64,000 nucleotides of DNA from Gloeopeniophorella convolvens (taxonomy: Eukaryota; Basidiomycota; Agaricomycetes; Russulales): contig WTXD01000001.1 of the NCBI GenBank assembly GCA_022496205.1, forward strand, positions 496,001 to 560,000, read 5' to 3'. The position numbers and the translations under genes were made by a program. Below are positions 34,645-46,858 of the stretch, one piece after another (position 1 is the first letter of the stretch; every line of letters begins with the position of its first letter). The notes below the pieces were generated by a model. It did not search any database. It was not told the DNA's origin and saw only the letters and a list, made by a program, of their open reading frames with translations.

Positions 34645-37336
34645 ATGTGGCCTCTGCCACGTCAACCTACCCGGCTTCTTCGTTTACCTCGCAAGGATCC
34701 GGTCGACCTCTTGCTTTGTTATTTTTCTTCTTTCGTATTGCGTCCTTATCAGGAAAAGTGCCTGCAAGCATGCCTAGACGCAAGGAACTCGGGCGCATCG
34801 CGAATTGGCGTATCCCTGCCGACGGGAGCGGGAAAGACAGCTGTCTTCATCTCCCTCCTTTCGCGATTAGAATCCAGAGAGGACAGACCGAATGCGATGA
34901 AGTCACTGGTCATTGTCAACAGCATAGAATTGGCGAAGCAGGCCGCTGCCCAAGCCAAGCAACAGCGGCCAGATTGGGGGGTTGAAATTGAGCAGGGTAG
35001 CAAACACATGGCGACGGGCAGTGCGGATCTGTGAGTCCCACTCTCACCCCCTCTCGTGAATTGGCTATAAACGCTGTCCAGAACGGTTGCGACATATCAA
35101 ACCTTACTCAAACTCAATCGCCTTGAGAAGTTCTCGCCCGAAGGACTCAAGGCCATCATTGTTGATGAAGCGCACCATGCTGCGGCTCCTTCGTAGGCCT
35201 TACATACTTCCCCACAGCGCTGTCTTTCCTAACACCATCTAGTTACCGTCGCATACTATCGTTTTTTCATCGAGACATTCGAGCGCCAGACCAGCACGCC
35301 CATGATACTCAGTCCACTCAGGAGTCCGTGCCAATTTTTGGCTTCTCCGCAACATTCAGTAGGCATGACGGGCTAGCTCTGGGCTCAGTTTTCGAGAGAA
35401 TCGTGTACCACAGAGACTTCCTGGACATGATAAAAGAGCAATGGTGACTTGACGTATTCCTGATATGCTTGCGAGCTTACACCACAACAGGCTTTGCAAT
35501 GTCCGGTTCACGACTGTGAGGGCGAACATTGACCTCAAGAATGTCACGATCAGTTCAAACAACGGAGATTTCAGTGCGACGAGTCTTGCGCATGTCATAA
35601 ACACAGAAGCTATCAACAAGCTCGTCGTGCAGACGTGGATAGACAAAGGTAGGCCATTCGTGGCGCTTGCTCCCCGCTTGCTGAACTCAGCGATTGATGC
35701 ATACAGCCGGAGATCGCAAGTCAACCATAGTCTTTGGAGTAGATATAGCTCATGTACAAGCGTTGACGAAGACATTCCAGTCGGCGGGTGTCGATGCTCG
35801 ATTTCTGACTTCGAGGACTCCCTACGCGGAACGCAAGACGCTAGTTGATGGATTCAGGGCGGGGGCATTTCCCGTGTTACTGAACTGCGGTAAGGAGCAA
35901 AGATCGAGCACATCTGAGGCATCTTTTATATCTCATTCCTACAGCTATACTGACCGAAGGTGCCGACATTCCCAACATTGACTGTGTAATCGTCGCGCGG
36001 CCCACGAGATCTCGCAACGTGTTTGCTCAGATGGTGGAGCGATTTCTTTGTCAATCAATGTTTATCTGAACACGTGGCAGATCGGACGCGGAATGAGGCT
36101 ATCACCTAGCACCGGAAAGCAAGACTGCCGGATCATCGACCTTGTCGATTCTATGAACCGCGTCATTGGCATCATCAGCACACCAACGTTGTTCGGGCTT
36201 GATCCAACGTCTGTCGTCGACGGTACGATTCAATCTTTTTCGCCCTCTGTCATAGAACTAACGGCAGATCCAGACCAGGAGGTCGCAGAATTGGAGCTAC
36301 GCGCGACCGCTGACAAGGACCGAAGGCCGCCGTTCGTCCCCGACCTCAGTGGTGGTCGACCTGACGTGCCAGACCCTAAGTCAGTTACCTATATTGACTA
36401 TGACGATCCGTTTTCCCTGGTCAACCAAGGTCTTGGCACGTCGCCACACATCATGAAATTGAGCAGAAACGCCTGGGTTGGTTGCGGAGAAGATATCTAT
36501 GTCCTTGAATGCCTGGGCAAAGGTCACATACGCATTGAGCGAGTGTCCCAAGGTGCCCACAGACAGCCTCTCCAACCCATGTAGTTGCTGACCCCATCCC
36601 TAGGCTCTAGCACTCACTTCCGTGCTCACTACAGCCCAACCATTCACGCCGAGACTGCGTCTGCTCTCAATATCTCCCGGTTTCAGACGAACAGGAAAAT
36701 TCTCGATGCGGCCAACCTCGCCGACGCCGTTCGGGGCTGCGATACGTACGCCTCGGAGAAGGTGTTGAAGGGGCGTTTGTCGCACGCGTAGGGTTATTAA
36801 ACCGGCAATCTATCCCTAGCTCACACTTTTCTTAAGCCTATGGCGTACCGCGAGATGGCGGCAAGAGCCTGCGACTCCTAGCCAAAAGCTATTGGTCGCC
36901 AAGAAATGGGGCTATAACCGCAAGTTTGTGCCGAGCTCGTTGATACCTACAGACGACAACACGTTTCCTGAGAGAGTGAAGAGTTTGACCAAAGGCGAGG
37001 CCGCAAGCATCATCACCCGGTTGAAACATGGGGCGCAGGTACGTGTATCGCGCATTGTAGATCGAACCACTGATGCAGATTCATCTTCACTAGCGCCGCT
37101 ACCTGAACAGGCTCATTGCAAATCGAAAGCAAGACGAAGCCGACGCGAAGGAAAGACAACGACGGGCGAGAGAGCAAGTGCGAGTAGGTCCTCTGCCCCC
37201 ACCACCTGCCGCACTTGGCACTGCGGTCTCGAATACTACGTCCGAGCAGGGCTCTGAAGAAAGCTGGCTGCCAAGCACAAAATATAATAAACCTATCCGT
37301 AGTGTACAATATAATATTGAGTATTCATGTAGATAA
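34645..37336 (+). CDS. IRC3: Mitochondrial SF2 DNA helicase Irc3
   Basis: Ten exons: 34645-35030, 35082-35192, 35243-35443, 35491-35648, 35707-35889, 35945-36033, 36081-36552, 36604-36787, 36882-37038 and 37094-37336; 727 residues. Irc3 is a branch-migrating helicase that maintains mitochondrial DNA. The start at 34645 gives a basic, acid-poor leader ([17 protein letters not shown]); a start at 34522 is possible. Motifs: [25 protein letters not shown] (Walker A), [13 protein letters not shown] (DEAH), [39 protein letters not shown] and [23 protein letters not shown]. The C-terminal ~250 residues include [19 protein letters not shown]. The stop lies 12 bp inside the 3' end of the opposite-strand gene. 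Confidence 0.88.
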
Positions 37337-40263
37337 TGATGGGGACACCGCAAACGAACACCGCAAAGTTTGGGTCGCTGCGGTTTGGGCCAGATAAACG
37401 GCTTTGTCCAAAAGTACCGGATCGTCGAATGCGAGTGGCTTTTCCACCAATGTCGCGAGGACGGACCCCACCAGGGTATCACCAGCGCCTGTTACGCTCA
37501 CGATGGACTCCGGGTGGACTACATGCGCCGGATAATGCTTGAGCACAAGAGTCCCAGTCTTCCCGTGCACGACAAGCTGCCGCCTGCCGACGTCTTTCCG
37601 CTCTCCGATCCATGCTGTCGGCCTATCCCTGGGTATACGCATCGCTATCAACACACCGAGATCACCGCACTTGACTACGAGATGCTCGAAGAAAGGAAGG
37701 AGGTTGATTGCCATCTGTGCGGTGCCTTGCTCCACTAGAAACGACAATTTCCTTTTGTCAGACTCATCGTCAGACGCGCTTCTCCGTGCGAGTTGTTCCA
37801 GCGAGAGGCGGAAGTCTGTGCCGATCGAGAAGTCATCAACGGTCTTCCACCAGTGATCGTAGCCTGTGAGCTCCCATGGGTCCATGCGAGACGATCTATA
37901 GAGTTCTGCCAGCTCGAGTAGGTTCGGCGAGGCAAATGTGATTGGCGTCCTTCCAGGAGTCGACTGCAATGCGGCGGCGATCGCAGGCAGGATAGAGATA
38001 GATTTGATCACGGAGGTTGGTTCACTGTTGTACGTCAGACGATGATGTAATTTCGATCAGTAATCGAGAGCTCACAAGAATGCTGTTGATATGAAAAGTA
38101 TGAGCGTAAATAAAACATCGGTCCAGTTGGCTCACTTCGAATGTTAGCCACGCTACAGTGTTGCACCAATGCCTTGAGGACCTCAGGTGAAAGATTGGCG
38201 TCCATTGAGACGAGGGTGGGGTTGTTCTGGGCGATCTGTGACGTTACCTCCCTTGGGGCGTCAGTCGTCGTTCATCTTGGTATAAAAGCTGGCCATACAT
38301 TTTCAGGTTCAAGAGACCGAATAATGTCCATATCAGCAACACCTCCGATGAGGTTTCCTGTACTGTCGAGAACCATATTGCATACAGCCGAGCGCGCAGT
38401 CGGACTTGTTACGAGGCCATCCGTCCGCATGCCTATACGTCCCATTTCCTCATGAAGCAAACGACCAAATGAGTCATCGCCAATCGAAGAGACCAGAAGC
38501 GTCGTGGACATGCTCGTGCCCAGCGTACGATGTGCTGCTTCCGCGACGTTGCGGCCTACGCCACCCAAGTGAACTGTGACAGATCCTGGCGACGTGGAGT
38601 GGACGCCACGGGAAGTATCACCATTAAACGTCGCGTTGGCCTGTGAGATGACGTCCACGGCGGCAGACCCTACGACTACGAGCTTAGCCGGAACTGGCGT
38701 CTCCTCGCGGTGGATGTTTACCGGCACGTTTGCCTGACAAAGATATACGTCGAATGGTCGCTCGAGCTTGGTAAGAATGATTCAGCTCCTTACAATGGTC
38801 ACATGCCCGGACTCCTGCTTAACCAGGTCGGCATATGCAACTGCTATCTGGGCTCCTTTCAAGGCTGTGTTCTCAATTAACGCGACATCTGTCCACGACT
38901 CGTCACTCAGCACATTTGACCGAAGCTGGAGATGTCACTTACTGCTCGCCAACGACTTCCCCTCAGTCAGCTCTCTTACGCGGTCAAGGAGCCACGGGGT
39001 GACTTCCTTGCCTCGTTTATTCATGCCGTTCTCGTGAGATTCCCTGATAGCCTGCTCAACTGCCTTCTGCAACTCTTCCCCGACCACTGCATAAGACTCA
39101 GGGATCGGGACGCCGAAAAGTGCACCGTTGGCCATGCCCAGTCTCTCTTGAGTAACTTAAGAGCGACAACACTCAAAACCCCTACATATTGAAGAACAAG
39201 GTCACATACGAAGGACATTTGCCGCGGTGGCCGGGTCATTCACTCGCCATGGGCTCTGAATGAACAAATTATTTCCCATATTCGATAGCAGGAGCAAACA
39301 GACCGACCTTGAAACCGCTCCTCGGTGTGTAGAAAGCAGGGAAGTCTTGAGTCTCGCCATACGTGAGAACCGGGACCCCGAGCGTTTCCTGTCAATGACG
39401 TCTCGTGAGCCAATGCTACAAGGCGATCCAAAACCGAACAGGCTTACGAGATACTCCAAGGTCCTAGTGATGCGTTAAGAACGTCCGCAGGTCGAGCGAG
39501 TGACAAAGTAAATGCCCACCTTCCGATGTCAAGTATTGACTTCACGCCAGCAGAAACCAACCCCACGGAGCACCTTGTGAGCTCCTGGAGGTCCGCAGAT
39601 ATGTCCATAGCTTTCGAAGTTGCATGAGCAGCAGTCCACCCCCAAATTGAGGAGACTTACAGTCTTGCCCGCCGCGATGCACCCCACCCAAGCTAGATGG
39701 ATTATGTAGAAAGATGGCATAATTTGAAAGATGAGGGGAGCTAACCCGCCAGTTGCGAACACCTATGTAGTGTTCAGGAGATGCAGCGAGTTATGACATG
39801 ATGTTGCCAGTACCTTGATACCAGCCAGCGCCGCGAATATCAGTGTGGCGCTGCAAGTGGTGCCACCGTCTTTCTTGAGAGAAATAGCAGCTGCAATGTC
39901 TCGTCTGGAGAGCTTCACTGACCCGGGGTTCGTGTGCACATCAGCCAGATACTCCAACTGTGCTGGTTCGAGACCAATCTTGACCCTTCCCCCGATGACG
40001 CCTATGGTGGCTGGGATCGCTCCCACTGAGCGCACATTTCGTTCAACAGACCTTGCAGTTTCAAGATTGACCGGGTATGGCATTCCATGGGTGACAATTG
40101 TTGTCTCTAGAGCGACTAGAGGCCGGTTTTCTGCAAGAGCTTGCTCGACCTCGGGGTGCACATCTATGGGGGCGCCGCTCTCGCGTGCGAGGACAAGAGA
40201 TGAAGGAAGAGCTTTTGAAACTCTTGCAGAGGTCGAAAGGTTCCGCGTAGTCGCGCGGAGCAT
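37325..40263 (-). CDS. Bifunctional pseudouridine-5'-phosphate glycosidase / pseudouridine kinase
   Basis: Thirteen exons: 40263-39814, 39762-39746, 39692-39661, 39610-39520, 39463-39448, 39388-39308, 39255-39210, 39146-38943, 38888-38794, 38733-38299, 38247-38136, 38082-38076 and 38024-37325; 761 residues. PsuK phosphorylates pseudouridine; PsuG cleaves the product to uracil and ribose 5-phosphate. A Ser/Arg leader suggests mitochondrial targeting. The PsuG half (~20-345) shows PLVALETTIVTHGMPYP, GGTTCSATLIFAALAGIKVFATGG, GGVHRGGQ, DISADLQELTRCSV and GVPVLTYGE. The PfkB half has LVVVGSAAVDVIS, HLGGVGRNVAEAAHRTLG, VSMDANLSPE and the catalytic SVTGAGDTLVG. Fused PsuG-PsuK proteins are known in fungi. 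Exon 12 is only 7 nt. Confidence 0.9.
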
Positions 40264-40398
40264 GAGGGCTCGTTACAAAACTGAAGGCGTAGATGCTGCC
40301 AACGGAGAGGCGCAATGTCGAATCCCGGACCGGATTTCCGTATACCGGCCAACTAGCGCGTCCACCGGCCCGGACTAGCTAGCTGTCCTCATTTCGGG

Positions 40399-40953
40399 AT
40401 GAGCTCCTCGACGCACTCATCCTCGGTTGAAGGTCGTCTGAGGGGAGACGATGGGCTTGTTGTGCTGACATATCAACCTCTGGACCCGGCACAGATCATT
40501 CTGTCCGTTCAGGATGATGCAGCAGGTGCTATAGCCGTCTTCGTAGGCACTACTCGCAATTCGTTCCAAGGCAAGTGTCATCGATTGAGTCGCTACTTCG
40601 ATGAGCCGAGTCCCCTCCCCGATACTTAGAGCTCTCGTCCAGGAAAAGTCGTGACGCACTTGCAGTACGAGTCATACACAAAGCTGGCTCTGAAGACTAT
40701 GGCAGATATTTTGCGTGCCGCGCGGACCACCTCCGACGCCGTGCTTCACTCGGTGATCTACCACAGGCTGGGTGATGTGCCAGTGGGGCAACCCTCCATC
40801 GTCGTCGCCGTCTCCTCTCCGCACAGACGCGAAGCATTTGTGGCCTGCGAGATGATTCTTGAGGAGGTGAAAAAGAAGGCGCAAATATGGAAAAGAGAAT
40901 ACTACGAAGGCGAAGGAGACGAGTTGGCACAATGGAAAACCAATGTGCATTGA
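40399..40953 (+). CDS. MOCS2B: Molybdopterin synthase large (catalytic) subunit
   Basis: Exons 40399-40570 and 40643-40953; 160 residues. MoaE/MOCS2B, with the small thiocarboxylated subunit, turns cyclic pyranopterin monophosphate into molybdopterin for the molybdenum cofactor. Motifs: AAGAIAVFVGTTRNSFQG, GK..V at the splice joint, LQYESYTKLALKTMADIL, HRLGDVPVGQPSIVVAVSSPHR, AFVACEMILEEVKKKAQIWKRE and the C-terminal WKTNVH. The intron starts GCAAGT after CAAG, a GC-AG intron; no GT donor keeps frame. It is divergent from the pseudouridine gene with 135 bp between start codons. Confidence 0.92.
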
Positions 40954-41103
40954 AGTACAGCGGCTGCCAGATTGCGGGTACATTGGGGCTGACGGGTGAT
41001 GTATTATGAGTTGTCTGTACGACAAGCATCATGCGATGGCACAATCGCCAGGCCTGTAATTCCGATAAATCTAGACTGGACGTACGCCCCACATGCGAAC
41101 GCG

Positions 41104-42445
41104 CTACTCTACTTTCCACTCCTTTGTGACGGCATCATCTTCTCCACTCACGAGCAACTCAATACTCCATATCACGAGTGTGAAAAAAATGTTCATCCAT
41201 CGCCACCACACTTGTGACGAATGGTCGAGAACTGGCGACAATTCAGCTCAAACAAAAGGGAAGGCAAAGTAGTACATACGGAGAAGATGTGAGTACACAG
41301 TGACCAGAATCGATTGGCGATATGTCAGAAGGATATGTGTCAATTTCGATGTCTGTGGTGACGTTGGGTATTGCCAGTTAGTCAAAGCAGCATACCACTC
41401 ACAGGTCGGCCTTCCCAACCATCGTCAACGCCATAATCAGCTTCCCAGGAGTCTGCACCGATGGATGGAAGCACACGAGCAGCGCCAAGCAGAATTGTCA
41501 GCCGGTAGACGAGCGCTGCTAGGACAGGCTTTGGCAGGGTGTTGGTTACAAAATTCACCAAGGTCTGAAGGTGTGGCATGATGTTAGATAGGAGGGGTGC
41601 ACTACGATTGGGTGTCAGCACAAGACAGTGCAAGGCAATGCCCCACGCACTACGAGGAGGCCGAGTCAGAGAATGAGTGTTGGTGAAACCCACATAGCCA
41701 GAGGTTGTATGCGATGAATAGTGCAAGGCCGGATGATTCGATCACGTTCGTTCGCCGCAAACCGAATCCAATGAAGGTCAGGAAGAGGAATGCCGTCAAG
41801 GCGGCCCCAAGCAGGGTAGCTGAGAGTGGCGACATGGCGGCTGCAGGGAAAGCCTGTGCTAGATGAGAGGGATGTAGGGACGGTCCGTGAGCGTATGGCT
41901 ACGCACTACGAAGATCCACCATGCCGATACCACATATGCAACGGCTGAGGCAATCAGGAGGGCAAACTGATATACCTCGCCCTCTCCAACAAGATCTCGC
42001 CCGACGTGCCCCAACTTCTGAACCACGAGGAGGCTGGAGATGCTCTCGAGGATAATGAAGAGTGGGCTTGAGAGTGTGAGGATAGTCCCCCACCAAGACG
42101 CGGCGCTGAGGAGCAGAGGGTTCACAGACTGGGAGAATATATTGAAACAGACGAGGAGAAGAAAGGGCTGAATAGGAAGCTGCATTGCCGGCAACAATGA
42201 AGAACCCCAGAGTAATTGGAGAGTGCCATGGATAAGTGACTGCAGGAAGATGAGGAGGGAAAGAAGTAGGAAAGCAGATTTGGACAGCGTGGACAACGTC
42301 AGGGGAAGAAACAAGAGGACTTGCAAGAAGTTTGATAGCCTGAATAGGATCTGAAGTCAGCCGCTCTTGGCTCGATTTGAGTGCAGAGCGGTGGTGCTCA
42401 CGTTGCTGTACTAGAAAGCGCGCTCCATATGAAAGAGGAGCTCAT
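41104..42445 (-). CDS. ICE2: ER membrane protein Ice2
   Basis: Six exons: 42445-42402, 42339-41907, 41853-41690, 41601-41403, 41352-41280 and 41231-41104; 346 residues. Ice2 is a polytopic ER protein that in yeast affects cortical ER shape and phospholipid supply. Hydrophobic spans run through most of the protein: FLQVLLFLPLTLSTLSK, AFLLLSLLIFLQSL, SAASWWGTILTLSSPLFIIL, FALLIASAVAYVVSAWWIFV and LLGAALTAFLFLTFIGFGLR. Family-typical blocks are RTNVIESSGLALFIAYNLWL, PLLSNIMPHLQTLVNF, ADSWEADYGV.DGWEGRP, LTHILLTYRQSILVTVYSHL and VWWRWMNIFFTLVIWSIE. The start was set by an exon 1 that joins in phase (MSSSFIWSALSSTA). Confidence 0.88.
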
Positions 42446-42877
42446 GTTTGTAGTGCCCGGGGCGACTGAGGATGTGTAATGCCACTCGGTGTGCCGGAGT
42501 TTCTACCTCTCAAGGAATAAGGGTATTTATGCCAAAGATCATTGTGGTTCAGGTGGACGCGTTGACTCAGTCCCAGCCACGAACAGCTGAAACTAGGCGC
42601 CGAGTTTACCTAAGTGGCGTCGAACCGCTCCATCCATCACGTCGGCCTCCTGGCACAAGACACAATGGCTGTCGGTCAACGAACATGCCAGTGCCCGCTA
42701 TGCGACTTGATCATGCATTTGGTACAGTACAACAAATACAGTTCGGGTAACAAAGGATAATAACCACAACACGAAGCGCTCGCCGAAGCGCAGCTAGTAT
42801 AGTCCCAGAGGCTATGGCAAGAGGTAGAGCCCCGTTACCTCATGAATCAGAACACAGAGAGATGAGGCACCTCCGTT
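42446..42877. other. Intergenic region between ICE2 start and DUG3 end
   Basis: About 430 bp. Both neighbours are on the minus strand, so this contains the ICE2 promoter and the DUG3 3' untranslated region. No gene, RNA or repeat was recognised. Confidence 0.45.
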
Positions 42878-44401
42878 TCATGCGGGTTGCAACGGCTTCG
42901 AATGCGAGTAGAAACCTTTCGCAACCGCCAAGTCGATATCGCGAGCCTGAGCGGCAGGATCCGACGGTGGAACGTAGAACTTGTCCACGATTGGGATGAG
43001 GAGCACGTTCATCTTCGGAGTGACGACGATCATGTAGTTTGTCTTGATCTCCATCCAGTCCGCTAGGTGCAAAAGCATAAGCGCAACAACGTGCTACAGA
43101 GTACACAATCATACCTTTCTCGAAAGTGAGCGGTTCACTAGCAATCTACGAAAATTAGTTTGGCAGAGAATCCACAGATGGCGGTACCTACCATAATGAT
43201 ATTTTCGCGCTTGTCGGACTTGGACATCTTATAATGCCCGCCATCTGCATACTCGCTAAAGGTCGTCCCCGAGGAAAACCACTGGACCGTGCCTCAGAAA
43301 CGAGTCGAACCCGAGGCACGCGGCAAATACGGACCAGAGAGGCTGCTGCATCGTTGCGGGAGGAGACATATCGGGTTGCTACAACGCTGACGCCGTCGGT
43401 CACACAGAAGTTCATCAAGCTAGGCTATGGATGGTTTGATGAGGAAGGGACGTTTCATTCGCGCATATGCGTACTTACTTGGCTGACACCGGCGTCTTCT
43501 GCCAGCTGGTTCAAAGACGCGATGGTCTCCAACATTGCCTTCTGAAGTTCTGTATGAGTAAACGACTGCGCATTTGGATTCTTAAGCTACGCAGGGATTA
43601 GTTCTCCGCTCACCGAGTTGGAAAGACCACAGACATACCTTCGACAGGAATAGCGCGAAAGACCACTCGGAATCGGTATTGCCTTTCACAACATCAAAAA
43701 CATCATCCGGGAGATACTGCTGTAATCGTCTCTTGAATTTATGGAAGTCCTCGATGCTTCCGTTGTGCATAAACTGATCTGTAGTCAGAAAGGAGTAATG
43801 CCAGATTCGGCGCGGGAGGTGGCGCACCATGAGCTTCCCATGAACGAATGGGTGACAGTTATCTAATGACAACGAACCCGCAGTCGTCGCGCGGACGTGA
43901 GCACTATGTGCAGGACTTAGCCTGCGACACGAAGGGGAGTAACGCTAAGGAACACGGACAAGACCAAGGGAGACTTGATCTTTTCGGCGAGACGAGTCAA
44001 GTTCACATTGTTCCAAGCCTTCCGGACATAAGAAGGCGAACGCCGAGGGTGTATGCGACCTGCTCACCGGAGTGACGGATGTAAAGATGCAAGGCTGACT
44101 CCCGAGTTCCTCGTCGTAGACAGAGTCGTACCAACCTGTTCGAGGGAACTTAAGTCTAGTCGCTTAGGCAGGTATGTCAACGGTGGACGCACCGACTCCG
44201 AACCCATCTCCATTGATAGGCCTGCGCAAGTCCACCCTCAATCGGGAGTCAAAGGCCTGGTTGATGATGGAATGAGCAGGTCTCGTGAGAAGCTGCTATC
44301 GCGTCAGTGACGAGTCCCATGCTCAGGCGGGAAGCCAGACGTGTGCATACGTGAGAGAGCTGAACGGGCGACGTTCCTTTGTAGATGAGAAGACGACACA
44401 T
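42878..44401 (-). CDS. DUG3: Class II glutamine amidotransferase Dug3 (glutathione degradation)
   Basis: Eleven exons: 44401-44351, 44292-44193, 44135-44068, 44018-43960, 43903-43828, 43773-43639, 43586-43479, 43424-43335, 43281-43192, 43145-43115 and 43062-42878; 330 residues. Dug3 works with Dug2 to cleave the gamma-glutamyl bond of glutathione in the cytosol. Cys2 directly after the initiator Met (MCRLLIYKG) is the N-terminal nucleophile of class II amidotransferases. Further motifs: HSIINQAFDSRLRVDLRRP, NGDGFGVGWYD, PAWNNVNL, AHVRATTAGSLSLDNCHPF, GKLMFMHNGSIEDFHKFKR and NTDSEWSFALFLSKL. The C-terminal half includes VTDGVSVVATRYV, SSGTTFSEY and ENIIM. Every splice joint restores a conserved block. 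Confidence 0.9.
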
Positions 44402-44711
44402 CGTTCAGTGCCTATGAGTGAGGCGGTGGAGTGTAAAGAGAGGCCTGTTTCACAATACACGCGTTGCACATATGTTGGGTGCTTGTCGGCGATTGAGTCA
44501 TCCTGACGTGCGCGTGGCCCGCGGTGATGGCATGTACTTGATATCGTGACAGAGGCTGCGTCGTCGCTCGGCAAGTCCGACAACTGCGTCCGTCCTTGCC
44601 AGCAACACATTTTAAGAGTAAACTGTGTGTGGCCGTTCGTCCACCACATGATCCAATACTGTACAATTACTAGGACGACAACACCCTCATTTAGCTTGCC
44701 ACTGCGTATCC
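44402..44711. other. Intergenic region between DUG3 and phosphoacetylglucosamine mutase
   Basis: About 310 bp; DUG3 promoter plus the 3' untranslated region of its neighbour. Nothing further was recognised. Confidence 0.45.
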
Positions 44712-46640
44712 TCAAAGGAATTCCTTCGGCCGCGAGGTCGGGTCACCACCCGCCTCGTCGTAGACCAAGCCCGCGACTCGGAACGCAAGTTCTGCTATTG
44801 GGTCAACACCCGCAGCCCACAATCAAGCAGTGATACGCACCATCTGCCTGGGACTTTATGGCGGCTTCAGCATATACCCGGACCACGTCTTCCGTCCCAC
44901 TGGGACGCACGAAAGAGCGGCCGCCATCGTAGCGCTTCACAAGGTCGTCGATCTTGTTCTGCAAGCCCTTCGGGCTTACCAAGCGACGCTCGGCGTCCTC
45001 AGTCTGGAAGGCATGCCTGTCTCCGACCACCACTTTCACCAGTCGGTTGGGCAAATCTACGTAAAGTGAATCCCACTCGAGCCCAGAGTAGGAGCGATGA
45101 GCCAAGACGGTTTCCACGAGTAGCAAATCCGAGATTGCGTCGCCAACGGTCTGGTTGATCAGTTGTGTCAGGTTGAGCAAGTGGTTCAACGCGGTCGACT
45201 GCGCCGGCGTCGATGGTTCGTGAGAAGCAAGGTGGTCCAATATTCCGGGAGAGAAGAGGACAGTACCGTGCCCGTTGGCTTCAAAGTATACGCCAATGTC
45301 GAAGCGCTCTGCGGCGTGGTGGAGATGTTTAACGCCCGTGGACACACAGCGCACTGGCAGCCGCTATCACAAGGCCTCAATATAACAGGAAAATGCGCTT
45401 CGGGAATTTCGCACCTCAGCCAGGTATTTTGTCGAACTTCCGTTCGCATAAGCAGTCTGCACAATCCCGACTTTGATTTCGGATTCGAGGCCCGCAGTCT
45501 TGACCAGGTCAACGATGAAGCCTGCCACGAGCGCCGCGATTTTGTCTCCGTCCAGCATGCGGAACTGGTTTCGATCGTCGATATAGAAGTACATAAGTCT
45601 GTCTGCATCGCCGTCGAGGCTGCAGCCTCTCTGACCACTTTTGATGTGGCTGGCCAGAGACGGAGGTAGCTTCTGCGACGTCTTCACATAGTCCGCCCCG
45701 CATGCATTATTGAGCGCGCCCGGGGTGGTGATCGCGGTGTTATGGGGTACTAGCTTCAAGGTGTCGCCGAGTAGGGCAGAAATCTTGTTAACGGCGTCTG
45801 CACCGACACCGTTGGCACAGTCTACGGCCAGTGGTGGAAGTGCCTGCTTTCCGGCCTGCGTGGATTGTGTCATCCTACCGAAGCGGGAGACCAAACGTGT
45901 GTGTGGCGGCTTACCACCAGCTTCTTGAAAGCACTACTGAGTTTCTCAAAGTATCCTTCCTCAGTGTCATCTCCATAGGCGTCCTTAGTGCCTTTGGTGT
46001 TGGTGGCGCGTACGAGATAGTGCAGGATGGGGGTGGTGACTACACCAGCATCCCGCATCTCAGCCCCGATGGCCTTGAGGCCATCCTGCAAGGATGAAAC
46101 GAGAGCAGGTCCAGATGGCCGGGTATCACGGCCGAATACAACTCTCGCCGGTTTCGAGAGATCAATCTTGGCCGATCGAACGATAGCCTCGATAGCTTCA
46201 ACGAGATCTGCCGTAGTGGAGGCATTCGCCAAAGTGGATGCATGTGCCTCCCAGGATGATTCGAGCATCTCTCCGCGGGGATCTACGAGCTTGACACCAT
46301 TGTCCTGTGGGAGCATATATGTCAGTGACGCTGGGACCTTTAACCCATTACGCGATAGCGATACAGACATCTTCCGGGTTATGGGACGCGGTAACCATTA
46401 CGCCGATGGTCTTGCCGTCCAGCTTCTTGCTTCGCAGGCCCGCAAGTATGCCTACGCGGAACAGGACAGAATCCAGGACAGATCCCCTGCGGTAGCTTGA
46501 GCGCCGTGACATACAGATGAGATATAGCAAACGCACAATGTCCGGAAGCCCGCAGTGCCATACTGATACTTGAGGTGCGCCGGCTTGGGGTGAGCGTCAG
46601 CAAGATGCGAGATATCTTTGGTTGGAAGGAGGTTGGCCAT
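44712..46640 (-). CDS. AGM1: Phosphoacetylglucosamine mutase
   Basis: Six exons: 46640-46537, 46486-46369, 46304-45915, 45855-45415, 45363-44841 and 44791-44712; 551 residues. It converts N-acetylglucosamine-6-phosphate to the 1-phosphate, feeding UDP-GlcNAc for chitin, N-glycans and GPI anchors. The N-terminus has [32 protein letters not shown] is followed by the catalytic-serine motif TASHNPE, then [35 protein letters not shown], the metal-binding loop [25 protein letters not shown] and the phosphate-binding [21 protein letters not shown]. The C-terminus ([15 protein letters not shown]) is recovered by the last 80-nt exon. Confidence 0.93.
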
Positions 46641-46756
46641 GGAACAGTCCTCTGTGCAGTGGTGGTATGTGTTGTTTCTAAGAAAAGAGAAGGATCTACC
46701 CTTGGATCAGTAAGGGACTAGAAGCTGATGAGCGCTCGCTGCCGCACGGCATTACG

Positions 46757-46773
46757 TACGTGTCACTTACGTG
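46757..46773. promoter_or_regulatory. Paired TACGTG sites (UPRE-2-like) between AGM1 and SEC17
   Basis: TACGTG occurs at 46757-46762 and 46768-46773, one helical turn apart, in the 218-bp divergent promoter of two secretory-pathway genes. The core matches the yeast UPRE-2 element bound by Hac1 with Gcn4. Function here is inference; other bZIP factors bind similar cores. Confidence 0.4.
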
Positions 46774-46858
46774 ACCTCACCAGCTCGGCTGTCCCCGCAA
46801 GTACAGCCTGCGAGTGCGGTCAAGGGGTCCATTCCATCTACCAACCCATCAACAATCA

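Noticed and set aside
43302..43315. GTCGAACCCGAGG, tRNA T-arm-like on the minus strand
   Set aside because: No paired stem or cloverleaf; it falls inside a DUG3 intron.
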